In this document: in pieces, positions 1 through 6,080 of the stretch | Layout of the letters: each line of letters begins with the position of its first letter | How positions within the stretch are numbered: the first letter of the stretch is position 1 | Source: CAZAQS01 sp046485135 | GTDB lineage: Bacteria; Chloroflexota; Anaerolineae; Anaerolineales; UBA4823 | Assembly (NCBI GenBank): GCA_046485135.1 | Contig: JAWOHN010000088.1 | Coordinates: forward strand, 1-6,531 | Length of the DNA: 6,531 nt | Direction of reading: 5' to 3' | The notes under the pieces: generated by a model | Database searches by the model: none | The model's input: the letters and a program-made list of their open reading frames with translations, nothing else | What the model was told of the DNA's origin: nothing | Program-made: the position numbers and the translations under genes

Positions 1-2
1 AT

Positions 3-353
3 GTCCTAGAGGATGAACTCATCCGGGCGCCGGAAGAACAGGCTAGCCAGCCGATGATGGCGCGGGTAGAGACCACCCTGTGGAGAGTCTCCTGTGCCGG
101 TGAAAACAACCGCCCGGCTTTTGAGCCAACAGACAGGGGGATTCCAGGCGGAACAAAGTTCCGGGCATCCAAGATTCACAAGCTCAGCCAGGATGATAGC
201 GGTAATGGGCTGGTTCGCTCATCTGATGGAGACATTTACAATCTGATCGTGGCCTGTCCTCGTTTTGAAAAAGCAGCAGGCCTGTTCATCAAAGAACAGA
301 TTTGTAAACCGGTCACTGAAAAGCAATACCTGAAAGAAAAGCTTGGGTTTTAA
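3..353 (+). CDS. Unrecognised open frame, open to the left edge (possible 3' end of a gene)
   Basis: This frame has no stop from base 3 to the TAA at 351-353, giving about 116 residues, so it could be the C-terminal end of a gene beginning outside the window. The first ATG pair (54-59) has no convincing ribosome binding site, which makes a start there doubtful. The predicted product is hydrophilic. Its C-terminal half (about residues 75-116, e.g. GDIYNLIVACPRF and the charged end KQYLKEKLGF) looks more protein-like than its N-terminal half. I recognise no domain, signal peptide or membrane segment. The other two + frames are stopped within the first 20 bases and no long - strand frame lies here. 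It may be a real partial gene, a decayed gene or chance. The next gene starts about 300 bases downstream, so operon linkage is unlikely. Confidence 0.3.
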   Translation, partial: VLEDELIRAPEEQASQPMMARVETTLWRVSCAGENNRPAFEPTDRGIPGGTKFRASKIHKLSQDDSGNGLVRSSDGDIYNLIVACPRFEKAAGLFIKEQICKPVTEKQYLKEKLGF

Positions 354-358
354 TAAGA

Positions 359-396
359 TGCTTGTTAGAACGTGACTGGCCTAACGCTCACAAGCA
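359..396. repeat. Imperfect inverted repeat in the intergenic region
   Basis: TGCTTGTTAG at 359-368 can pair with CTAAC (381-385) and, after a 6-base bulge, with AAGCA (392-396). No T-tract follows, so it is a poor intrinsic terminator for the open frame ending at 353. It may be a weak transcript-end structure, a protein binding site or chance. The rest of 397-505 shows no gene and only short scattered repeats, for example GGCTCAT at 408-414 and again at 447-453. Confidence 0.3.
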
Positions 397-510
397 AACC
401 CGCAATTGGCTCATGGTGAATAAACGTAGAGGAACCCCAGCTTTAGGGCTCATCTGCGGTAACAATTGAAGAGCAGTGCAATTTTGCCGGGTTATTTCCC
501 TTAATACGTG

Positions 511-516
511 TATAAT
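511..516 (+). promoter_or_regulatory. Candidate -10 element (TATAAT) for the permease gene
   Basis: A perfect TATAAT lies at 511-516 in a locally AT-rich stretch, on the correct strand and upstream of the permease. No good -35 hexamer sits at 16-18 bases. TTGCCG at 484-489 is the nearest resemblance but is 21 bases away. If used, transcription would start near 523 and give a leader of about 130 bases that includes the hairpin at 587-611. Confidence 0.4.
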
Positions 517-586
517 TTTTAAGACTCTTTGGGACAAACAGTGAGCAAACCTCGGTTGATCCCAATGATCCAATCTTATTTGAACT

Positions 587-611
587 GGCGAGCTGCTCTT
601 GGCAGCTTGTC
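587..611 (+). promoter_or_regulatory. Leader hairpin upstream of the permease
   Basis: GGCGAGCTGC (587-596) pairs over ten positions, two of them G-U, with GCAGCTTGTC (602-611) around the 5-base loop TCTTG. It lies between the candidate promoter and the permease start, ending 42 bases before the ATG. Only TTCTTG follows, so termination would be weak. It could stabilise the mRNA, attenuate it, or be incidental. It matches no riboswitch class I can recognise. Confidence 0.4.
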
Positions 612-641
612 TTCTTGCTACTACACGCTGTTTCACTGGAT

Positions 642-649
642 AGGAAAAG
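642..649 (+). promoter_or_regulatory. Ribosome binding site deciding the permease start
   Basis: AGGAAAAG lies here, with AGGA eight bases before the ATG at 654. The frame could extend upstream to a TTG at 615, but that codon has no Shine-Dalgarno sequence. The 13 added residues are also polar, whereas from 654 the protein begins directly with a short polar stretch and the first membrane helix. Confidence 0.6.
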
Positions 650-653
650 CAAC

Positions 654-2996
654 ATGACTTATGAGATCGGGCTGGTTTTAACCATCCTGGTAGCGACCAT
701 CATCCTGTTTGTGTCTGGAAAATTGAGAGTAGACCTGATCGGTCTGCTGGTGTTGGGCAGCCTGGGAATCAGCGGATTGATCAGCCCAGCCGAGGCGCTG
801 TCCGGTTTCAGCAATCCGGCAGTGGTGACGGTTTGGGCGATGTTCATCATCAGCGCCGGCCTGGCGAACACCGGCATCGCCAAGTTCATCGGCCAGCAGG
901 TGCTGCGTCTGGGCGGGACAGGAGAAGCCCGCTTGATCATCGTCATCATGATCACGGCTGGCCTGCTATCGGGCATCATGAACAATATCGGTGTAGCAGT
1001 TCTGTTATTGCCGGTGGTAATGGATGTGGGCCGGCGCACCGGGCACCCCCCCTCCAGGTTATTGATGCCACTGGCGTTTGGCAGCCTGCTCGGCGGTTTG
1101 ACCACCTTGATCGGCACGCCTGCCAACCTGCTGGTCGCCAACGCCCTCAGCGGTCATGGCCTGGCTTCCTTCCAGTTATTTGATTTTACCCCCACGGGTG
1201 TAACTATCCTGCTGGGCTGCACCTTGTTTATGGTCCTGCTGGGCCGGCGTCTCTTACCGGTTCGAGATCCTTCAGCGGAGTTTGCGGATCCAAAAAAGGC
1301 CGACTGGGGCAACATCTACGACCTGGGAGAACGTCTCTTTACCGTGCGAGTACCAGACGAATCCTTTTTAGCAGGAAAGACGCTGGCCTCCAGCCGATTA
1401 GGAGCAACGTTAGGTTTCAATGTAATCGGCATTTTGCGCAACGGCCGCACAATCTTATCGCCAGATCCTAACATCGACCTGCAACCAGGCGACCGGCTGG
1501 TAGTGGTCGGCAGGCCGGATCGTCTCGACGAGTTGGCCCGCTTTGGAGAGCTGCAATTAGAAACGAGCGTGAATGAATCAAATGGTCTGTTAGGGGCCGA
1601 GATTGAGATGGGCAAAGTCGGCTTATCCACTAAATCCCCCTTGATCGGACAAACCTTAAAGCAAAGCGATTTCCGCCGCCGGTTTGGGGTCAATGTCCTG
1701 GCGATCTACCGAAAGGGTTCGGCCATCCGTAAAAATCTTCAGGACATTCAGCTCCGTCCAAGTGACGTCTTGCTGGTTCAGGGATTAACCCACAAGATTG
1801 CCGCCTTGCAAGATAACAATGATTTTCTGCTCTCGAAGATCGAGAGCGCGGAGATCTCAAGCCTGCACGAGAGCCTGCTAGCCATCCGCATCCCCGCAGA
1901 TTCACCCCTGGCTGGCAAGTCCCTGGCAGAGAGCCACCTGGGCGACGCCATCGGACTGACGGTGATCAGCATTTACCGGGATGGCAGCACCTTGATCGCG
2001 CCGCCTGCAACGGAGAAGCTTCAAGCAGATGATTTCCTCCTGGTCGAGGGGGATAAGGAAGATTTACAAGCGATCGGCAAGCTACAAAAACTCGAAATTG
2101 AACGGAAACTGACTGCTGATGTCCAAGAGTTGGAGACGGAGCAGGTCGGCCTGGCTGAGGCGGTCCTCTCGCCCCATTCTAGCCTGTTCGACCAGACATT
2201 ACGACAGATCGGCTTTCGGGAAAAGTACAGGCTGAGTGTGGTAGCCATATGGAGAGAAGGCCGGGCCTACCGGTCTAATCTAGGAAATATCCCTCTCCGT
2301 TTGGGGGATGGATTGCTACTGTACGGACACCGGGACCATATGAAGAGGCTGGCGCGAGAGCCGGATTTCCTGGTGCTCTACGAAGAAGCCCAGGTAGCGC
2401 CAGACCTGCAGAAAGCCCCCATATCTGTCTCGATCCTGGGATTGGTCCTGCTGCCGGTGCTGTTTGGCTGGCTGCCCATTTCCATTATGGCAGTAGTTGG
2501 AGCCGGCTTGATGATCTTAAGTCGCTGCCTGACCATGGAAGAGGCATACCGGGCCATCGACTGGCGTGCGGTTTTCCTGATCGCCGGCACCCTGCCCTTG
2601 GGCCTGGCACTGGAGCAAACCGGGGCTGCTCGCATAATTGCCGACCAGGTGGTGGCTTTCGTGGGGGTTTACGGAGCATTTGGCCTGCTGGCAGGCTTAT
2701 TCCTTATCACCTCAATTGCCACCCAGGCCATGCCTTCTGTAGCCACAGTGGTGCTGCTGGCGCCCATCGCCTTAAGCACCTCCCAAGACCTGGGTGTGTC
2801 CCCCTACCCGTTCCTGATGGCTGTCGCCGTGGCCGCCTCGACCGGCTTTCATAGCCCGGTCTCTCACCCCGCCAACGTGCTGGTCTTCGGGCCTGGCGGC
2901 TATCGCTACAGCGATTATTTCAAAGTCGGCATCCCGCTGACACTGGTGGTCTTCATCCTGGTCATGCTGTTTGTGCCGTTGTTTTTCCCCTTCTAA
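654..2996 (+). CDS. SLC13/DASS family permease with four RCK_C (TrkA_C) domains
   Basis: This 780-residue inner-membrane permease belongs to the divalent anion:Na+ symporter group. The substrate (sulfate, dicarboxylate or another anion) cannot be read from the sequence. Residues 1-200 form the first membrane half, with GIMNNIGVAVLLLPVV (about 107-122) and GGLTTLIGTPANLL (about 147-160), the paired hairpin-type motifs of the family. Residues 226-575 are soluble and hold four RCK_C domains at about 226-301, 317-396, 407-479 and 497-575, each with the conserved core seen in PGDRLVVVG or PSDVLLVQG. Residues 589-780 form the second half, with LLAPIAL (701-707) and a GPGGYRYSDYFKVGIPL segment (about 746-762). 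Many family members have two RCK_C domains and are nearer 590 residues, so this one is long. In the second half the usual Asn-rich SNN/SNT site reads TQAMPSVA and the Gly-Thr-Pro site reads SPVSHPAN. The start at 654 is chosen from AGGA eight bases upstream. The gene appears monocistronic. The frame is intact through a seven-C run (1046-1052). Confidence 0.9.
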   Translation: MTYEIGLVLTILVATIILFVSGKLRVDLIGLLVLGSLGISGLISPAEALSGFSNPAVVTVWAMFIISAGLANTGIAKFIGQQVLRLGGTGEARLIIVIMITAGLLSGIMNNIGVAVLLLPVVMDVGRRTGHPPSRLLMPLAFGSLLGGLTTLIGTPANLLVANALSGHGLASFQLFDFTPTGVTILLGCTLFMVLLGRRLLPVRDPSAEFADPKKADWGNIYDLGERLFTVRVPDESFLAGKTLASSRLGATLGFNVIGILRNGRTILSPDPNIDLQPGDRLVVVGRPDRLDELARFGELQLETSVNESNGLLGAEIEMGKVGLSTKSPLIGQTLKQSDFRRRFGVNVLAIYRKGSAIRKNLQDIQLRPSDVLLVQGLTHKIAALQDNNDFLLSKIESAEISSLHESLLAIRIPADSPLAGKSLAESHLGDAIGLTVISIYRDGSTLIAPPATEKLQADDFLLVEGDKEDLQAIGKLQKLEIERKLTADVQELETEQVGLAEAVLSPHSSLFDQTLRQIGFREKYRLSVVAIWREGRAYRSNLGNIPLRLGDGLLLYGHRDHMKRLAREPDFLVLYEEAQVAPDLQKAPISVSILGLVLLPVLFGWLPISIMAVVGAGLMILSRCLTMEEAYRAIDWRAVFLIAGTLPLGLALEQTGAARIIADQVVAFVGVYGAFGLLAGLFLITSIATQAMPSVATVVLLAPIALSTSQDLGVSPYPFLMAVAVAASTGFHSPVSHPANVLVFGPGGYRYSDYFKVGIPLTLVVFILVMLFVPLFFPF

Positions 2997-2998
2997 AG

Positions 2999-3048
2999 TT
3001 AATCCGGAAATTGACCAAATGAGATAAATCTCACGGATTAATCGTTTT
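2999..3048 (+). terminator. Possible terminator after the permease
   Basis: TTAATCCG (2999-3006) and CGGATTAA (3034-3041) form a perfect 8-base inverted repeat two bases after the stop codon. The loop contains a smaller GAGA-TAAA-TCTC hairpin (3021-3032), and TCGTTTT follows (3042-3048). The stem is AT-rich and the loop long (27 bases), so it is weaker than a textbook intrinsic terminator. A protein-binding palindrome is an alternative. Confidence 0.4.
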
Positions 3049-3066
3049 AGGCCGCTTGATTTGGAG

Positions 3067-3072
3067 TAAAAT
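3067..3072 (+). promoter_or_regulatory. Candidate -10 element for the tRNA gene
   Basis: TAAAAT lies 11 bases before the mature tRNA 5' end, a spacing that would start transcription at or a few bases ahead of it. No clear -35 is present; GTTTTA at 3044-3049 has the right 17-base spacing but matches poorly. It is plausible because the tRNA is separated from the permease by a possible terminator. Confidence 0.35.
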
Positions 3073-3083
3073 TAACTCGAGGC

Positions 3084-3155
3084 GGGCCCGTAGCTCAGCG
3101 GCAGAGCGGACGGCTCATAACCGTTTGGTCGTAGGTTCGAACCCTACCGGGCCCA
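3084..3155 (+). tRNA. tRNA-Met (CAT anticodon), elongator type
   Basis: A complete 72-base cloverleaf is visible. The acceptor GGGCCCG (3084-3090) pairs with CGGGCCC (3148-3154), with discriminator A at 3155. The D stem is GCTC/GAGC, and the anticodon stem GACGG/CCGTT has the loop CTCATAA with anticodon CAT at 3116-3118. The variable loop is TGGTC and the T arm is GTAGG-TTCGAAC-CCTAC. It is not the initiator: base pair 1-72 is G-C rather than mismatched, and the anticodon stem lacks the three G-C pairs next to the loop. CAT is also the gene-level anticodon of tRNA-Ile2, whose C34 is converted to lysidine, so elongator Met against Ile2 is not settled here. The 3' CCA is not encoded (TAT follows), so CCA must be added enzymatically. 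Confidence 0.93.
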
Positions 3156-3177
3156 TATTTGCATAATTGCCCCCTTG

Positions 3178-3209
3178 AAGAGACCAGATCTTGGCATCTG
3201 GTTCTTTTT
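3178..3209 (+). terminator. Intrinsic terminator of the tRNA gene
   Basis: AAGAGACCAGAT (3178-3189) pairs with ATCTGGTTCTT (3196-3206) around the 6-base loop CTTGGC, with one bulged G at 3182. The 3' arm runs into a T-tract (3205-3209). It sits 22 bases after the tRNA, so it suits tRNA transcript ending. It also lies between the convergent tRNA and kinase genes. Read on the - strand the hairpin has no following T-tract, so kinase transcripts may continue into antisense tRNA sequence. Confidence 0.7.
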
Positions 3210-3222
3210 AAAAATCGATAGC

Positions 3223-5214
3223 TCAATCGAGCAGCCCCGCCAGCCTGGCAGCCAGATCCGAGGCAAAGCCGGCCACAGCGCCGCCCAGCGCTCCCCCCAA
3301 CGCTCCAGTTATAGTACCCATGAATAACGGGTGCGCCTCTTGGGCCGCCAGCCAGTTGCCCAACTCCATAACCGGTTGGTAGGCAAAGGCGCCCACCCTG
3401 CTGGCAGAGAGAAAATAGACCAGCAAACCGCCCAAGGCCGCCATGGTCAGCACGCTTGTCAACGCGCCAATTCGCTCCCATCCGTACGGGATGCCCACCA
3501 GCCAGATCTTGCGCCCAACCTGCACCCCCAGCCTCGCGCCAGCGAACATCCCCAAGAAGATCGGGAAGATGGCCCACCAGAAGATCATTCCCAGCAGGGT
3601 ACCCAGCAGGGCGCCGATGCCTGTGCCGGCAATCCTCCATAAGCGCTCCCAGCCAATATAGCGGGTGACCATCTTAGCCAGGCGGTTGCCCGGCAGCCAG
3701 CCGCGCCAGGCCGCTGCGCTCACCCCTCCGACCACCCACAGCAATACCCAGGTAGAGACCCAATTGAAAGACCATCCACTGAGCCCCAATACAGCGCCGG
3801 GCAAAACCCCCAGCAAAGCGCCCGTTGAAGCACCCACCAAAAAGCTCTTTGACAGGCGCGGGCGCAGCCAGGTGTTCACCCAACCCGGTTGCCGGACCGG
3901 CACAGCCACCGTGCGGGCAGGCCGGCTTGGGACAGGCCGGGAAATGGAAACCGGCGGCGCAGCCGTTCCGGATAAGGTAGGGAGCCTGGATAACGCGCCG
4001 GAGGGGAACGCCCATCTCAGCAACTGGGACAACAGCACAGTTGGGGAAGGGTTACCTGCCGGTTGAACAGGATTAGAGACCTTTGAACTGGTTTGAAGTG
4101 GGGCAGGCGCTGCCTGGGGAGGGCTTGAAACAGCAGGCGGCTGTTTTTCTGCCCGGTTTGTTAAGGGCAGTGGTCTGGCAGAGCCAGGCTTCGAGCGGCG
4201 AACGGGCTTCGCTTTGGAACGGGGTGGCGGGCAAAACGGGCAGGTTCGCAAGTGACCGGAAAAGTAGTGCCCATACGGGCATTGCAACAAATCTTTCTCC
4301 GCTTCGGTGAGGGCATTGCGCCAATCCAAAGAGCTCGGCCGGCAGACAGGATCGTGATGCCCATCGATAAAACAGGCTTTGAACAAACCGGCAATCAGAG
4401 GCGGTAGACGGTTGAGGGTCGGGGCATTATTGGGAGGCCGTACAGGACCCGGACGTGAAACCATATAGGGAAAAAGCCCCATCTGAACTCGTTTTTCCAA
4501 AGGGGGTGGCTCCCCGCTGCCAAGCCACTGTGCCCTGAAGGGGTGGCTTCCACCCATCAGTAGCTGAAAAACCAGCACAGCCAGGGCATAACTATCGTGC
4601 TCAGGCAAGCGGGTAACTCCTTTCAGGGGCTTTCCAATCAGCTCAGCAGGCGTATATTCCAGCTTTCCAACCGGGCAATAGTGAATGGTAAAACGACCAT
4701 TTTGGCGTTCCTGGACCTGGAAGGAATCGGTATCGATCAAAGTCACCAGGGCAGAGGGATTGACCAGGACATTGCTCTCGTTCAGGTCCCCGACGACGTA
4801 GCCGCTACGGTGCAGGGCTGCCACTGCAGCCGACAGGTTGCGAGCCACGCGGTACAGGTAGCGCAGATCAAACTCGGGCAACACCGCAGCCCGCCGGCGC
4901 GGGTTGAACACTTCCAAAGCCGGGACTGCCTGGCGGATAAAGGGCATCAGGTACCCTGCCAGACGCTGGTGGGGGTCGTACAGCATCTCAGACGGCCAGG
5001 CCAGGGAGGGATGGCTGAGCGAACGGGTTGGATTTTCCGGCGGATGGCCGATCATCCAACCCAGCTTGGCCTCATAATTGGACCGCGGGGCAGGCTGAAA
5101 GATCTTTGCCAGTGTGTCCGAACGGCCCTCCACCTGATAGACACAGGCTTCGCCCCCTTGACCGATGATACTCCCCAGCCGCAGAGGCTTCTGCTGCGAA
5201 TCGTAAAGCTTCAT
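3223..5214 (-). CDS. Ser/Thr protein kinase-like protein with zinc ribbon and glycine-rich membrane tail (TerY-P/YegI type)
   Basis: This is the 663-residue kinase member of a VWA-PP2C-kinase triad. The kinase domain covers about residues 8-310. It has a glycine loop IGQGGEACVYQV (17-28), a likely ATP-binding lysine K37 (LAKIF), and a catalytic loop VGDLNESNVLV (141-151) with D143 and N148. LIDTDSFQV at 159-167 stands where DFG is expected (D161), YTPAEL (187-192) serves as the APE segment, and HDSYALAVLVFQLL (206-219) forms helix F. HRD is thus VGD and DFG is DTD, as expected for this atypical family. A zinc ribbon follows: CPYGHYF with C312, then CPFC with C325 and C328. Residues 330-455 are a Pro/Ser/Arg-rich linker. 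Residues 456-663 are hydrophobic with GxxxG-like runs and perhaps four to six membrane segments, including a repeated GWER motif (521-524 and 578-581). The start ATG overlaps the phosphatase stop (ATGA), with AGGCGG-like purines just before it. Targets are unknown. Confidence 0.85.
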   Translation of the reverse strand: MKLYDSQQKPLRLGSIIGQGGEACVYQVEGRSDTLAKIFQPAPRSNYEAKLGWMIGHPPENPTRSLSHPSLAWPSEMLYDPHQRLAGYLMPFIRQAVPALEVFNPRRRAAVLPEFDLRYLYRVARNLSAAVAALHRSGYVVGDLNESNVLVNPSALVTLIDTDSFQVQERQNGRFTIHYCPVGKLEYTPAELIGKPLKGVTRLPEHDSYALAVLVFQLLMGGSHPFRAQWLGSGEPPPLEKRVQMGLFPYMVSRPGPVRPPNNAPTLNRLPPLIAGLFKACFIDGHHDPVCRPSSLDWRNALTEAEKDLLQCPYGHYFSGHLRTCPFCPPPRSKAKPVRRSKPGSARPLPLTNRAEKQPPAVSSPPQAAPAPLQTSSKVSNPVQPAGNPSPTVLLSQLLRWAFPSGALSRLPTLSGTAAPPVSISRPVPSRPARTVAVPVRQPGWVNTWLRPRLSKSFLVGASTGALLGVLPGAVLGLSGWSFNWVSTWVLLWVVGGVSAAAWRGWLPGNRLAKMVTRYIGWERLWRIAGTGIGALLGTLLGMIFWWAIFPIFLGMFAGARLGVQVGRKIWLVGIPYGWERIGALTSVLTMAALGGLLVYFLSASRVGAFAYQPVMELGNWLAAQEAHPLFMGTITGALGGALGGAVAGFASDLAARLAGLLD

Positions 5215-6080
5215 CCGCCTTTTATCTCTCCGCTCGCCTCATCTGGCGCCAAGTCGCCACAAACGGCCAGGACGATAGATTTATCATCGTCTGTACGCTC
5301 ACTGACCCTTTCTGAATCAAGAAAGGCTTCTAGCTGCTGTTGGGCAGCAACTGCATCAACACTGGTCGCTGCAAAAGAAAACAGGGGCTTGAAAAACGGT
5401 CCATGCGGTTGGTTGGCGGGCAATTGCAGCGCCAAGCGCACCAAGCCATCGCTCAACACCGCCAACGCTTGGACCGGTTGGTGCAGCACTTGGACCTGCA
5501 GATGCTCCAAGGCATCCTCCTGAACCAGGAAAAAGGTCTCATTGGCATATTCTCCGCGCTGGGGTAGGGTAACCGCCAAGAGCTCATCCTGTCCGGTGTT
5601 CACCACCACACTTCCATCACCTATCTGGCCCACCGTGAAGAAACCATCAGCGGAAATGGCGCAGGTCAAGGTGGTGGCTAACGAGCGCACAGCCAGATCT
5701 TCCCGCTCAGCCAGAGCAGATAGGGCTTGTTGGGCAGATTCAAACGCCTCCCGCACAATCCTCTCGAAGTCCAACAGAGCACTTTCCCGTGACGTGAGAC
5801 TGTCTTCCAGTGCATCTAAAACCGAAACAACCGCATGGCGAGCCCCCAGATCAGCATGCTCGGCCGATCCCGCGCCATCAGCCAGGGCAATCAATAAGGC
5901 CTGCCCTGCTCCAACTGTTAAAATCCGGTGAGCCTGAAAATCCTGGCATGGCAAGCCAAGACGCTGGTGAGAGACGCCTGTCACAGCGGCGCCTACCACA
6001 CGCCAGGTGCACCTCCCAACCTGAGTGCGGTCAGAAGACTGCAGATTGTTCTGCGCCGGAGAAGAAGAAACCAGGGACAT
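5211..6080 (-). CDS. PP2C-family Ser/Thr protein phosphatase (TerY-P/YegK-PphC type)
   Basis: This 289-residue cytoplasmic phosphatase is expected to remove phosphate from Ser/Thr residues using two metal ions, most likely acting on the neighbouring kinase and its targets. The motifs appear in family order: GVSHQRLGLPCQDF (35-48, D47), ALADGAGS (65-72, metal ligands D68/G69), TTL (136-138), the GQIGDGSVVV strand (151-160), VLSDGL (208-213, D211) and the terminal RTDDDKS (262-268). The spacing and length fit the compact PP2C_2 type, with no extra domain. The first 23 residues are a polar extension before the WRVVGAAV strand. The start ATG shares one base with the VWA gene stop (TGATG) and no Shine-Dalgarno sequence is visible, so translation probably depends on the upstream gene. 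The stop overlaps the kinase start by four bases. The gene order VWA-PP2C-kinase equals E. coli yegL-yegK-yegI. Confidence 0.88.
   Translation of the reverse strand: MSLVSSSPAQNNLQSSDRTQVGRCTWRVVGAAVTGVSHQRLGLPCQDFQAHRILTVGAGQALLIALADGAGSAEHADLGARHAVVSVLDALEDSLTSRESALLDFERIVREAFESAQQALSALAEREDLAVRSLATTLTCAISADGFFTVGQIGDGSVVVNTGQDELLAVTLPQRGEYANETFFLVQEDALEHLQVQVLHQPVQALAVLSDGLVRLALQLPANQPHGPFFKPLFSFAATSVDAVAAQQQLEAFLDSERVSERTDDDKSIVLAVCGDLAPDEASGEIKGG

Noticed and set aside
360..396. Integron attC-like motifs: GCCTAAC at 379-385 (GTTAGGC on the - strand) and a GTTAG core at 364-368 with complementary GCTT/AAGC flanks.
   Set aside because: The half-sites are in inside-out order and only about 10 bases apart. 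The expected partner core 50-130 bases away is missing on both strands and no integrase or cassette structure is present. Most likely chance.
615..653. Earlier TTG start for the permease, adding 13 residues.
   Set aside because: There is no ribosome binding site before 615 and the added residues are not typical of the family. The ATG at 654 has AGGA eight bases upstream.
1046..1052. Seven-C homopolymer in the permease, a possible phase-variation tract.
   Set aside because: The frame is intact and the run is short. It encodes an ordinary His-Pro-Pro-Ser loop between membrane helices, with no other sign of phase variation.
3011..3016. TTGACC as a -35 element for the tRNA.
   Set aside because: No -10-like hexamer lies 16-18 bases downstream; the TAAAAT at 3067 is 50 bases away. 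It falls inside the loop of the possible terminator.
3592..3613. CCAGCAGGG direct repeat in the kinase gene, considered as a repeat element.
   Set aside because: It encodes the repeated LLG in the glycine-rich helix GALLGTLLG, so it is explained by the protein sequence.
3095..3640. 181-codon - strand open frame running from the tRNA into the kinase tail.
   Set aside because: It overlaps the tRNA and terminator and lies in another frame of the kinase membrane tail. The product has no family features, so it is a shadow of the real genes.
4597..5523. Long + strand open frame of 308 codons opposite the kinase and phosphatase genes.
   Set aside because: It runs antisense across two well-supported genes with clear motifs, its product shows no recognisable domain, and GC-rich coding DNA commonly produces such frames.
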